The notes: a model not told the origin generated them from the letters alone. Counted from the stretch's first letter, positions 1 through 8,271 are shown. The stretch is DNA of 64,000 bases from Oryzisolibacter sp. LB2S (GCF_040732315.1 NZ_CP160388.1:1152501-1216500); one strand, 5' to 3'. Numbers and translations are program-made.

Positions 1-1549
1 GGCGCAGCGCCTGCACTGCGGCCGCCAGCCGGCGCTCATCGCCGGCGTCGGTCCAGGCCACCTGCCAGCGGCCCTGCGGGACCGAGCGGCGCAGGTGGGG
101 CTCGCGCGCGCCCGTCAGGCGCTCGGCCGTCCAGCGCTGGCCCAGGCGAAACTCGCATCCGCCCTCGCGGCAGCCGTGGATGAGCACGCCATCGGCGCCA
201 TGGCGCAAGGCGTACTCGATGAACGCAGGCGGCAGCGCCCCGGCGCAGGCGAGCGGCAGGTGCAGTACGTCGCTCGCCTGCACCGCCATGCGCGCGCCCT
301 GGGCACAGCCGAAGACCACCAGGCGCTGCGGCCCCGGCATGGCCTGCAAACCCTGCACGAGCCGCGTGCGCAGCGCGTGCACGGGCCACTGCGGCATGTC
401 AATGCCCGTGACCAGTTGCTCGGTGCTGCGAAATGGCGTGGACGAAGGGCAGGCACCCGCGCAGATGCCGCAGCTGGCGCACAGGTCGGCGTTCACCTCG
501 GCCAGGCGCATGCCGGGCTTGCCGTTGGTGTGCGCCACCATGGTGATGGCGGCGTAGGGACAGTCGTCAAAGCAGCGCGCGCAGCCGCTGCAATGCTGTG
601 GATAGACCAAAGCCACGGGCTCCCGGGCCGGGGCCGGCCACAGCGGCGGCGCGACCAGCAGGACAAAGGCCAGCAGCACCAGGCCCCAGGCGAAGGCCGG
701 CGAGGTCGCGTCCATGACCGGGTGGATGAAGAGCAGCCACCAGTCGAGCGCCAGCGCCGTGGGCTGGCTGCGCAGGTCCGCAGGCCCCTGACTGAGCACG
801 GGAAGGGCCCAGGACAGCGCCAGCAGCATGCACAGGACGGCCCACGCCAGCGGGCGCGGTGGAAACACCTTGGCCAGATTGATGCGCTGTATGTGGAACC
901 ACAGTCCGAACACCATGAGCAGCGGCATGCCGATGTGGATGAAGATGAACAGCGTGAAGAGCCGGTCGCTCAGGCTCACGTCGCCCAGAAAATTGCGTGC
1001 CAGGGGGGCGCCCAGAAAGGGCAGGGCATCAAGCCACTCGGCCGTGGCCACGACCGAGTACTGGCCCAGGCGATCCCAGTTGAGCCAGAAGCCGCCTATC
1101 GCGCTCACGAAGGCCAGCCCGACCAGGGGCACGCCCGTCCACCAGATGGCCCGGCGCCAATGTCGGTAGCGCCCGAGCAGCCATTCGCGCAGGATGTGCA
1201 CGGCCATGACGAGCACGAAGGCATCCGCGCCATAGCGGTGCAGCCCGCGCAGCATGGTGCCCAGCATCCAGGGCACATCGGCCAGCGAGTCGATGGACCC
1301 ATAGGCCCCAGCGGCCGAGGTGTCGAGCACGATGTACAGCACGCTGCCGCTGGCCACCAGCAGCCACAGCAGCATGAAGCCGAGCGCGCCCAGGTGCTTG
1401 AGCGGGTTGGCGCGCGCGCCCAGGGCGGTGTCCAGCCCATGCTCGAGCCGGCGATAGGCGCGGGCGAGCCGGGGCAGGGGCAGGGGCGCTGGGGCTGGCT
1501 CCGGCGGCGCGAGACCGCCCAGGGGCAGGGTGGATGCGGGCGACGGCAT
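1..1549 (-). CDS. Cytochrome b / two-[4Fe-4S] ferredoxin / MvhD-like fusion protein (partial, 3' end off window)
   Basis: The reading frame runs from the ATG at 1549 off the window edge, giving 516 complete codons. Residues about 50-225 resemble the cytochrome b N-terminal domain, with paired haem-ligand histidines at H104/H118 and H205/H219 in hydrophobic helices; another membrane helix lies near 285-302. Residues 320-330 (C320, C323, C326, C330) and 357-367 (C357, C360, C363, C367) are two classical [4Fe-4S] ferredoxin motifs. From about 405 the protein resembles the delta-subunit (MvhD/FrhD-like) electron-transfer domain, with several cysteines. It begins 20 bases after the SCO gene and closes the haem-copper operon, so it probably passes electrons between the quinone pool or a ferredoxin and that enzyme. 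The role is inferred; the domain order is read directly. Confidence 0.8.
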   Translation of the reverse strand, partial: MPSPASTLPLGGLAPPEPAPAPLPLPRLARAYRRLEHGLDTALGARANPLKHLGALGFMLLWLLVASGSVLYIVLDTSAAGAYGSIDSLADVPWMLGTMLRGLHRYGADAFVLVMAVHILREWLLGRYRHWRRAIWWTGVPLVGLAFVSAIGGFWLNWDRLGQYSVVATAEWLDALPFLGAPLARNFLGDVSLSDRLFTLFIFIHIGMPLLMVFGLWFHIQRINLAKVFPPRPLAWAVLCMLLALSWALPVLSQGPADLRSQPTALALDWWLLFIHPVMDATSPAFAWGLVLLAFVLLVAPPLWPAPAREPVALVYPQHCSGCARCFDDCPYAAITMVAHTNGKPGMRLAEVNADLCASCGICAGACPSSTPFRSTEQLVTGIDMPQWPVHALRTRLVQGLQAMPGPQRLVVFGCAQGARMAVQASDVLHLPLACAGALPPAFIEYALRHGADGVLIHGCREGGCEFRLGQRWTAERLTGAREPHLRRSVPQGRWQVAWTDAGDERRLAAAVQALR

Positions 1550-1568
1550 GGCTCTGGTGCGTTGCCTC

Positions 1569-2441
1569 TCAGGCGTTGCGCACTCCCTGGTTGCGAGCCA
1601 ATTTCCGGCTGGAGCGCCATTCGTTGATGAAGAACACCAGCATCACGATGAAGAACGTGATGCCGCCGGCAATCTGCAGGGGCAGCGTGTAGTCCACCTT
1701 GTAGGCACCGGTCTTTGGGTCGTACACGGTGCAGAGGATACGCACCCTGTCCAGGAGCTGATCCATGAGTGTGTTGTTTTCGACGGGTTGGCCCGCGAGC
1801 AGCATCTTCAGCGGCTCGCCGAGCTCGGCGGGCACCAGGCCCTCGCCGTAGACCTGGCGCACGATGCGCCCGCGCGCGTCGAGTATCGATACCTGCAGCA
1901 CATGATCGAACCCCGCCGGGGAGGGCTGGAACACGAAGCCGAAATCCCGCGCCAGTGCCGGCACGATGGCCGCCGGCGGGCTGAGGAATTCCCAGTTGGG
2001 CTGGCGTATGCCGAACTGCGTGGCAAAGGCCTTGAGCGCCTGCGGCGAGTCGGCGGGCTGGTTGAAACCTATGCTGACCACGTTGAATTGCTGCGGTCCC
2101 ACGCTCTTCTGCAGGCCTTCGACCGTCTCCTGCAGCGAGCGCGTGGTGGTCGGACAGACCTGAAAGCACCCGGTGTAGATGAAGCTCACCAGCAGTGGCT
2201 TGCCGCGGAAGGATGCGAGCGACACGGGCCGGCCCTCGCGGTCGAGCAGCACATGCTCGCCTATGGTGCGGCCCACGGCCTCCTGGCTGGCACGCAGGGC
2301 GGCCTCACGGTCGAGCCCCAGGTCCGCCGTGGCCGGGGATGCGGCCATGGCTGGCGGCGCCACCATCGCCACCATGGCCAGCCCCCAGGCGACTGCGCTG
2401 GCGGCGGCCAGTCGGCAGAAGGGGCGCGGGGCGCGGGTCAT
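1569..2441 (-). CDS. SCO1/SenC-family copper chaperone with C-terminal membrane anchor
   Basis: This 290-residue protein has an N-terminal signal/anchor (about 1-34), a thioredoxin-fold SCO domain with the CFQVCP copper motif (C92, C96) and the conserved histidine H180 (FDHV), and an extra C-terminal transmembrane helix (about 255-275). SCO proteins load copper or reduce the CuA site of haem-copper oxidase subunit II. That fits its place in one operon with the CuA subunit and subunit I, 15 bases after the haem O synthase gene. The arrangement subunit II, subunit I, senC recalls the norSY-senC operon of ammonia oxidisers. The C-terminal helix is unusual for SCO proteins, which are normally anchored only at the N terminus. 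Confidence 0.88.
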   Translation of the reverse strand: MTRAPRPFCRLAAASAVAWGLAMVAMVAPPAMAASPATADLGLDREAALRASQEAVGRTIGEHVLLDREGRPVSLASFRGKPLLVSFIYTGCFQVCPTTTRSLQETVEGLQKSVGPQQFNVVSIGFNQPADSPQALKAFATQFGIRQPNWEFLSPPAAIVPALARDFGFVFQPSPAGFDHVLQVSILDARGRIVRQVYGEGLVPAELGEPLKMLLAGQPVENNTLMDQLLDRVRILCTVYDPKTGAYKVDYTLPLQIAGGITFFIVMLVFFINEWRSSRKLARNQGVRNA

Positions 2442-2456
2442 GGTGCATGCTCCACG

Positions 2457-3356
2457 TCAGCGCAGCAGCGCGTCCATGCTGGCGGCCAGCAGCAGCAGGC
2501 TGAGCTGCACCAGCGAGGCAAAGAACGAGCCCATGGCCGTGCTGCGCTCAGGCCTGCGCGCCAGTTGCCAGGACTTGCGCACGAAGTGCAGGCCGCCGAG
2601 CAGCGCACCCACGCCATAGAGCGGCCCGGCGCCAAAGGCCAGCGGCGCCAGCGACGCGAGGAACAGGGCCAGGGTGCTCAGGAAGACGATGCGCGCCGCG
2701 CGCTCGGTGCCCACGACCACGGGCAGCATGGGCACGCCAGCCTGGGCGTAGTCGGCCCTGTTGGCAATTGCCAGGCTCCAGAAATGCGGCGGTGTCCAGA
2801 GAAACAGCACCAGCGCCAACAGCCAGGGCAGGGGGCCCAGGGACGGGTCCACGGCGGCAGCGCCGGCGAGCACGGCAAAGCTGCCGGCCAGGCCGCCGAT
2901 GACGATGTTCATGGCCGTGCGGCGCTTGAGCCACAGCGTGTAGACCACACCATAGAAGAACGCCCCGAGGAACACATGCAAGGCCGCCACGGCATTGAGC
3001 ACCCACCAGGCCGCGGCCACGGCCACGGCCAGCAGCACGGCCATCATCACCAGCCAGGCCGGATGGTGCGGCAGGGCGCCGGTGACGAAGGCGCGCCGGC
3101 TGGTGCGCTTCATCAGGCGGTCGGTCTCATGCTCCACATACTGGTTGAACGCGCCTGCGGCGGCAGACGCGACCAGCACCGACAGCGCCAGCACCAGCGC
3201 CTGCGCGACGCTGGGCGCGGGCCCCGGCGTCACGGCCATGCCGACAAGGGCGGTGATCATGATCAGCACGCCGATGCGCAGCTTGAACAGCGAGATCACG
3301 TCGCGTGCCACCTGCGCCGCACTGCGCCCGGCGGGTTTGAGCATGGTGGTGTGCAT
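2457..3356 (-). CDS. ctaB: Protohaem IX farnesyltransferase (haem O synthase)
   Basis: A 299-residue UbiA-type prenyltransferase with seven to nine hydrophobic helices. It shows the aspartate/glutamate-rich substrate motif NQYVEHETDRLMKRT near residue 70 and the conserved WTPPHFW segment near 185, both typical of CyoE/CtaB. It farnesylates haem B to haem O in the membrane. It sits 14 bases downstream of the haem-copper subunit I gene and just upstream of the SCO gene, so the operon supplies its own haem modification. The ATG at 3356 was chosen because it starts directly after the subunit I stop; the open frame extends further upstream only as an overlap with subunit I. The first acidic residue of the NxxxDxxxD motif is Glu here. 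Confidence 0.92.
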   Translation of the reverse strand: MHTTMLKPAGRSAAQVARDVISLFKLRIGVLIMITALVGMAVTPGPAPSVAQALVLALSVLVASAAAGAFNQYVEHETDRLMKRTSRRAFVTGALPHHPAWLVMMAVLLAVAVAAAWWVLNAVAALHVFLGAFFYGVVYTLWLKRRTAMNIVIGGLAGSFAVLAGAAAVDPSLGPLPWLLALVLFLWTPPHFWSLAIANRADYAQAGVPMLPVVVGTERAARIVFLSTLALFLASLAPLAFGAGPLYGVGALLGGLHFVRKSWQLARRPERSTAMGSFFASLVQLSLLLLAASMDALLR

Positions 3357-3370
3357 GGCCGTGCTCCGCT

Positions 3371-5065
3371 TCAGCTCAGGCCCCACAGTTGGCCAAGGTA
3401 CTTCCAGTTCACGAAGTAGTACAGCACGAAGGTCACGAGGAAGAACATGGCCAGCACAAAGGTGCCGGGCGCCACGAATCCGGCGGAACCATAGGTCTGC
3501 GCGGCAGCGGTGGGCGCGGCACGCGACAGGCGCGTGAAACTCGCACTGGTGGCGCCGGCGTCCAGGCGCTTGCCCCAGAGCAGCGAACCCACGGTCACAT
3601 AGATGTAGATCGCGCCGCCTGCGATGGCGGCCACGCCGCCGACGCCGACCATGCCCATCATCAGATAGGCTGCCCCGGGCCATTCGTAGGCCAGGGCATT
3701 GCCGCTGAAGGCCATGTCCCAGTGCCTGCGCGAGACGCCCAGCGTGCCCGCACCCATCATCACGAGGCAGAAGAAATACATCGAGAAGCCGAACAGGTAG
3801 GGCTGCAGCCGCGCCAGGCCGGGCGCGATCATCTCGCGCCGGAACAGCGACGGGATCAGGAAGTAGGTCAGCGCCATGAAGGTCAGCGTCGTCCCCACGA
3901 CCACGGTGGCGTGGAAGTGCCCGGGCACGTAGATGGTGTTGTGGATCAGCAGGTTGAGCTGCTCCGTGCCCATCATCACGCCCGTGGTGCCGCCGAGGAA
4001 GCCAAAGCCCACGAGCGCGATGAACACACCCGAGAACGTGGGATTGCCCCAGGGCGCCTTGCGCAGCCATTCGAACAGCCCCTTGTTGTAGCCACGGGCG
4101 CGCTGCGCGACCTCCATGGCGCCGGGGATGGACAGGGCGTGGATCATGGAGCCGAGCACGGCGAAATACATGAAGTAGCTGGTGTTGACCACCTTCCATT
4201 CGGTGCTGACGCCGGGATCGGCCAGGATGTGGTGTGCGCTGGCCAGCTGCAGGAACAGGATGTACAGCAGGAAGGCGCCACGGCTGACGCGCTCGGACAT
4301 GGGCTTGGCGCCAAACGCGATGGCGGCCACGGCATACCAGATGGAGATATGTGCCGCGACGTTGATCTGCTGCGACGAGTGGCCGAAGGCCCACCAGACC
4401 ACGCGGTAGATCAGCGGGTCCACGCTTTCGAGCAGCCCCACGGACACGAAGAAGGTCGGCACCAGGATGCCTGCACCCGACAGGATCGTGAACACGGCGA
4501 TGATGGCCGCCGTCGTGGCGCCGAACGTGACCAGCGGCACCGAGCCCTCATAGGTCTTGTCGCGCCGGGCCACGGCCAGCGTGCCGAAGAACACCCCGCA
4601 GGCAATGAGCGCGCCGACGGCGAACAGGATCAGGCTCAGATAGAACGACCAATGCGCCATCATGGGCACGTAGGAGGTCATCATCACGCTCGATTCGCCC
4701 TGGAACACGCTGATGTTGTTCCACACCGCGCCGACGAGCATGAGCACAAAGCCCAGCCAGGCAAGTTTTGGCGTGGCAATGCGACAGCGCAACAGCGTGG
4801 ACGAGGCGAAGTACAGGACGGCAACCTCGAAGAAGATGATCCAGAAAATCAGCATGTCGATGCCGTGGGCCGTGAGCACCATGTAGAAGGTGTCTGCGGG
4901 CAGCCAGTGCACGGCGGGCCAGCGCGTCAGCACCACGCCAATGGCCAGCAGCCCGCCCACGAGCAGGGCGACCACGGCCATGAAGGCGTTGGCGATCATG
5001 AGCTTCTCGGCATGTGCCTCGAACTGCAGGCCCGTGCGCGGGCAGGTACGGTAAGTCGTAGTCAT
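3371..5065 (-). CDS. Haem-copper enzyme subunit I, oxidase-like but lacking the active-site tyrosine (possible sNOR NorY)
   Basis: A 564-residue protein with about twelve membrane helices. The haem and copper ligands can be read: H67 (LTAHG, low-spin haem), H229 (CuB), H278/H279 (CuB pair, ASAHH), H383 and H385 (PGHFHA, high- and low-spin haem). Where oxidases have HPEVY or HPIVY, this protein has HSSQQ (229-233), so the tyrosine that cross-links to the CuB histidine is replaced by Gln233. Loss of that tyrosine is a mark of nitric oxide reductases of the superfamily, and the order subunit II - subunit I - SenC matches norSY-senC of ammonia oxidisers. Automated annotation would probably say b(o/a)3-type cytochrome c oxidase subunit I. 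The haem-copper assignment is certain; the NO reductase assignment is inference. Confidence 0.85.
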   Translation of the reverse strand: MTTTYRTCPRTGLQFEAHAEKLMIANAFMAVVALLVGGLLAIGVVLTRWPAVHWLPADTFYMVLTAHGIDMLIFWIIFFEVAVLYFASSTLLRCRIATPKLAWLGFVLMLVGAVWNNISVFQGESSVMMTSYVPMMAHWSFYLSLILFAVGALIACGVFFGTLAVARRDKTYEGSVPLVTFGATTAAIIAVFTILSGAGILVPTFFVSVGLLESVDPLIYRVVWWAFGHSSQQINVAAHISIWYAVAAIAFGAKPMSERVSRGAFLLYILFLQLASAHHILADPGVSTEWKVVNTSYFMYFAVLGSMIHALSIPGAMEVAQRARGYNKGLFEWLRKAPWGNPTFSGVFIALVGFGFLGGTTGVMMGTEQLNLLIHNTIYVPGHFHATVVVGTTLTFMALTYFLIPSLFRREMIAPGLARLQPYLFGFSMYFFCLVMMGAGTLGVSRRHWDMAFSGNALAYEWPGAAYLMMGMVGVGGVAAIAGGAIYIYVTVGSLLWGKRLDAGATSASFTRLSRAAPTAAAQTYGSAGFVAPGTFVLAMFFLVTFVLYYFVNWKYLGQLWGLS

Positions 5066-5078
5066 GTCGCACCTCCGC

Positions 5079-5618
5079 TCACTTCACGTAGATGCGGCCC
5101 ACCATCTCGTGGTGACCAATGCCGCAGTACTCGTTGCACACGACGGAAAATGTGCCGGACTCGTTGGGTGTGACCTTGATCACATGCTCGTAGCCCGGCA
5201 CGACCTGGATATTGATGTTGGTCGGCTGCAGCGAGAAGCCATGGTTGTAGTCCATGGAGGTCAGGTGCAGCTTGTAGGTCTTGCCCTTCTCCAGCTCGAT
5301 GATGGGCCACCAGTTCCACAGTCGGCCGATCAGGTAGACATCCGCGCCCTCGGGCGGCGCCACCACGGGAATGTTCTGCTCGGTCTCGGTGCGCACCGTC
5401 CACTTGTCGACGGCGGCCTGGGCCAGCGCGGAGAACTTCTCGGGCGTGGTCTTGTAGGTCTCGGTGGCCAGGTTCTGTTTGCCGTAGATGTGCCAGCCGA
5501 CCATCATGGCGAACATGACCATGCACCAGACGAAGGAGATGAAGATCCACAGACCTTCGACGCGGTCCAGCGGGTGCTTCCACCAGAGCCGCTCTGCGGG
5601 GGGGAGTATCGCGCTCAT
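5079..5618 (-). CDS. Haem-copper enzyme subunit II with intact CuA site
   Basis: A 179-residue protein with one N-terminal transmembrane helix (about 22-45) and a periplasmic cupredoxin domain. All CuA ligands are present: H126 (DYNHGF) and the C-terminal cluster C161-NEY-C165-GIG-H169-HE-M172. It should therefore accept electrons from a soluble cytochrome c or cupredoxin and pass them to subunit I. It is short compared with A-type oxidase subunit II (about 280-350 residues) and close in size to B-type and sNOR subunits. It is the second gene of the operon, 12 bases after the 51-residue protein gene and 13 before subunit I. Confidence 0.9.
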   Translation of the reverse strand: MSAILPPAERLWWKHPLDRVEGLWIFISFVWCMVMFAMMVGWHIYGKQNLATETYKTTPEKFSALAQAAVDKWTVRTETEQNIPVVAPPEGADVYLIGRLWNWWPIIELEKGKTYKLHLTSMDYNHGFSLQPTNINIQVVPGYEHVIKVTPNESGTFSVVCNEYCGIGHHEMVGRIYVK

Positions 5619-5630
5619 GGGGTGCTCCTC

Positions 5631-5786
5631 TCACTTGGACAGCGGGATCAGGAGAATGTCGATGATGCCCCAGAGGTTGTAGAGAACCATGGGAATCATC
5701 ACCCCCAGAAACAGCAGCAGGAACGGGCTGTCCAGCAAGCGCTGTATGAGCGGAACTTCTTCGTTCTCGTCGTCACGGTGGCTCAT
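5631..5786 (-). CDS. Small single-helix membrane protein, first gene of the haem-copper operon
   Basis: A 51-codon frame starts at the ATG at 5786 behind a strong Shine-Dalgarno sequence (AAGGAG, 8 bases upstream) and stops 12 bases before the subunit II start. The product has an acidic N terminus (MSHRDDENEE) followed by one hydrophobic helix, about residues 21-48. Tiny single-helix subunits accompany several B-type haem-copper enzymes, such as subunit IIa of ba3 oxidase, so it may be a structural subunit. I do not recognise a named family. The good ribosome site, operon position and clean helix make it a real gene. Confidence 0.75.
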   Translation of the reverse strand: MSHRDDENEEVPLIQRLLDSPFLLLFLGVMIPMVLYNLWGIIDILLIPLSK

Positions 5787-5848
5787 AGTCGTCTCCTTGT
5801 CGGGCCTTGTGGCGGCCTTAAATCTTGACTATCGCGCTGGGATGTGAA

Positions 5849-5862
5849 TTGAACTATGTCAA
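5849..5862. promoter_or_regulatory. FNR/NNR/DNR-type dyad upstream of the haem-copper operon
   Basis: Read on the operon strand the site is TTGACATAGTTCAA, a perfect TTGA-N6-TCAA dyad of the Crp-Fnr superfamily. Its centre is about 69 bases upstream of the first start codon, which suits a class II activator position near -41.5 with a short leader. Regulators of this type respond to low oxygen (FNR) or nitric oxide (DNR, NnrR). The sequence match is direct; which regulator binds is inference. Confidence 0.65.
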
Positions 5863-6011
5863 TTTTCCGTTTTGGGGTCGGCCTGGGGAAAACCCTGGAT
5901 TGACCTGCGGTGTGGGGCGGCGGTGATGAAAAAATGCTTGTCTGACGCGTACTTGCGATATGGCCGCCGTTGGGGTCGAGCTGCCGCGGAGGCGTGCAAT
6001 CCAAACTTGTA

Positions 6012-6025
6012 TTGATTTACCTCAA
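6012..6025. promoter_or_regulatory. Second FNR/NNR-type dyad
   Basis: TTGATTTACCTCAA is a second perfect TTGA-N6-TCAA dyad, about 163 bases further from the operon and overlapping the stop codon of the glycosylase-family gene. It could be a distal site for the same promoter or chance. Nothing else was recognised in the roughly 235-base gap between the two genes. Confidence 0.45.
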
Positions 6026-6666
6026 TGATCGTCGCTGCTAGGTGCTGTCGATGCGAGCACCTGGGCCACGCGACTGCGCAGCAGCGGCAGCAGTTCTGCC
6101 TCGAACCACGGGTTGTGACTGAGCCAGCCGTTGTTGCGCGGACTGGGGTGGGGCAGGGCGATGACGTGGGGCCAGTGGCGCTGCCAATCCCGCACGGCGC
6201 GCGTGAGCGCACGCGGACCGTCGGGCATGTGCCAGGCCAGCGCGTACTGGCCGATGACCAGGGTCAGCTCGATGCGCGGCAGGCGCGCGAGCAGCGGCGC
6301 GCGCCAGGCGGGCGCGCATTCGGGGCGCGGCGGCAGGTCGCCGGACGGGCCCTTGCCCGGATAGCAAAAGCCCATGGGCAGGATGGCGAACAGATCGGGG
6401 TCGTAGAACTGCGCGGGCGTCACGCCCAGCCAGTCGCGCAGGCGTGCCCCACTGGCGTCGTTGAAGGGAATGCCGCTGTCGTGCACCTTGCGCCCCGGTG
6501 CCTGGCTGGCCAGAAGAATGCGTGCGCCGCCTGCGGCCTGCAGCACCGGGCGTGGCCCGAGCGGCAGGTGGGCGGCGCAGATGCGGCATGCGCGCACCCG
6601 CGTGAGCAGCTGCTCCAGGGGCTGGCTGCTGGGTACGCGTGGGTGAGGCGATGGCGGGCGGGGCAT
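6022..6666 (-). CDS. Uracil-DNA glycosylase family protein
   Basis: The 214-residue product matches the uracil-DNA glycosylase-like fold: an N-terminal CRIC pair (ACRICAAHLPLGPRPV), the ASQAPGRKVHDSGIPFND active-site segment, and the C-terminal LPHPSPRNN motif that contacts DNA. The cysteines after the N-terminal helix resemble those of iron-sulphur-type UDGs, but only one CxxC pair is seen, so a cluster is unlikely. The true substrate of this subgroup is unclear. The start at 6666 (MPRPPSPHP) was chosen over longer upstream extensions because these would run into the divergent rarA gene. It lies head to head with rarA, 80 bases apart. Confidence 0.8.
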   Translation of the reverse strand: MPRPPSPHPRVPSSQPLEQLLTRVRACRICAAHLPLGPRPVLQAAGGARILLASQAPGRKVHDSGIPFNDASGARLRDWLGVTPAQFYDPDLFAILPMGFCYPGKGPSGDLPPRPECAPAWRAPLLARLPRIELTLVIGQYALAWHMPDGPRALTRAVRDWQRHWPHVIALPHPSPRNNGWLSHNPWFEAELLPLLRSRVAQVLASTAPSSDDH

Positions 6667-6746
6667 GGTGCCATCATAGAAATCCACGGTCTGCCTGGTG
6701 CGCGCATGGGATGGGCGGCGGGCGCAGGCGCTACGATCGCGGCTCG

Positions 6747-8057
6747 ATGACGACAAGCCCTTCCTCCCACCAGCCGCTGGCCGAGCGGCTGCGCCCGCGC
6801 CAGCTCTCCGAGGTGATTGGCCAGCAGCACATCCTCGGGCCCGGCAAGCCGCTGCGCCTGGCGTTCGAGTCCGGGCGACCCCATTCGTGCATCTTCTGGG
6901 GGCCACCCGGTGTGGGCAAGACGACGATAGCGCGCCTGATGGCGCAGGCGTTCGATGCGCAGTTCATCGCCATCAGCGCCGTGCTCGGAGGCGTCAAGGA
7001 CATCCGCGATGCCGTGGTCCAGGCCGAGAGCGCGCGCGACGGGCTCATGGGGCAGCGCACCATCGTCTTCGTCGACGAGGTGCACCGCTTCAACAAGAGC
7101 CAGCAGGATGCGTTTCTGCCGCATGTGGAAAGCGGGCTGTTCACCTTCGTGGGTGCGACCACCGAAAACCCCTCGTTCGAGGTCAATTCGGCCCTGCTGT
7201 CGCGCGCCACGGTCTATGTGCTGCAACCCCTGTCCGGTGACGAGTTGAAGCAAATTGTGGCCAAGGCCCAATCCCTGCAAGCGCTTCCAGCTATTGAAAA
7301 TGAAGCGTTGGAGCGCCTGATCGCCTACGCCGACGGCGACGCCCGGCGCCTGCTCAACACGCTGGAGACGCTGGCCATCACGGCCGCGCAGGCCCAGGTG
7401 CAGAGCATCACCGATGCCTGGCTGCTCCAGGTCCTGGGCCAGCAGATGCGCCGCTACGACAAGGGGGGCGAGCAGTTCTACGACACCATCAGCGCGCTGC
7501 ACAAGTCGGTGCGTGGCAGCGACCCGGACGCGGCGCTGTACTGGCTGGTGCGCATGCTCGACGGCGGGGCCGACCCGCGCTACATGGCGCGGCGCATCAT
7601 CCGCATGGCCTGGGAGGACATAGGCTTGGCCGACCCGCGCGCCATGCAGATCGCCAATGAGGCAGCGCAGACCTACGAGCGCCTGGGCAGCCCCGAGGGC
7701 GAGCTGGCCCTGGCCCAGGCCGTGATCTACCTTGCCGTGGCGCCCAAGAGCAATGCGGGCTACATGGCCTACAACAAGGCGCGCGCCTTCGTGAAGCAGG
7801 ATGGAACACGCCCCGTGCCCATGCATCTGCGCAACGCGCCGACCCGGCTCATGAAGGAGCTCGACTACGGCAAGGGCTACCGCTACGCCCATGACGAGGA
7901 GGATGGCTTTGCCGCCGGCGAGAGTTACCTGCCCGAGGACATGGAGCCGCCGGGCTTCTACGCGCCGGTGCCGCGGGGGCTGGAGATCAAGATTGGCCAG
8001 AAGCTCGAAGAGCTGCGCGCGCGCAACGCCGCGGCGACCGACCCGGGGCGGCAATAG
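6747..8057 (+). CDS. rarA: Replication-associated recombination protein A (AAA ATPase)
   Basis: A 436-residue AAA+ ATPase of the RarA/MgsA/WRNIP1 family. It has Walker A GPPGVGKTT (near residue 54), Walker B FVDEVHRF, sensor ATTENPSFE and the C-terminal MgsA tetramerisation region ending in the typical GYKYAHD-like segment (here GKGYRYAHDEEDG). It acts at stalled replication forks. The ATG at 6747 gives the usual N terminus (PLAERLRPRQLSEVIGQQH after a short leader). A dispersed repeat copy lies in frame at 7251-7301, encoding a segment of the helical lid domain. A terminator follows at 8150. Confidence 0.95.
   Translation: MTTSPSSHQPLAERLRPRQLSEVIGQQHILGPGKPLRLAFESGRPHSCIFWGPPGVGKTTIARLMAQAFDAQFIAISAVLGGVKDIRDAVVQAESARDGLMGQRTIVFVDEVHRFNKSQQDAFLPHVESGLFTFVGATTENPSFEVNSALLSRATVYVLQPLSGDELKQIVAKAQSLQALPAIENEALERLIAYADGDARRLLNTLETLAITAAQAQVQSITDAWLLQVLGQQMRRYDKGGEQFYDTISALHKSVRGSDPDAALYWLVRMLDGGADPRYMARRIIRMAWEDIGLADPRAMQIANEAAQTYERLGSPEGELALAQAVIYLAVAPKSNAGYMAYNKARAFVKQDGTRPVPMHLRNAPTRLMKELDYGKGYRYAHDEEDGFAAGESYLPEDMEPPGFYAPVPRGLEIKIGQKLEELRARNAAATDPGRQ
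7251..7301 (-). repeat. Dispersed REP-like repeat inside rarA (copy 1)
   Basis: Read on the minus strand this stretch contains AATAGCTG and GCGCTTGC in the order and spacing of the other copies in this window. It is an AT-richer patch in an otherwise GC-rich gene and stays in frame. It is the most diverged copy. Confidence 0.5.
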
Positions 8058-8149
8058 CGAGGGACGGCGGGTTGGGGGGCGATACAAGGGAAAACCCGCC
8101 CCTTGCCAGCTCGGGATCGCTCCACTCCCGTGACAAAATTTCCACCACG

Positions 8150-8182
8150 AACCCGCGCAGGCTTTGGACTCGCGGGTTTTTT
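8150..8182 (+). terminator. Rho-independent terminator after rarA
   Basis: AACCCGCG (8150-8157) pairs perfectly with CGCGGGTT (8171-8178), loop of 13 bases, followed by a short T run. A second hairpin without a T run lies at 8066-8100. The rest of the 214-base gap before livH presumably holds its promoter. Confidence 0.7.
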
Positions 8183-8271
8183 GGTAATGACGGCAGAAGG
8201 CAGGCGGGCCCACAAGGCCGTAGCCATCGTGCACGCCTGCTGACGATCCGGTCGACACGAAGGACTCTTTT

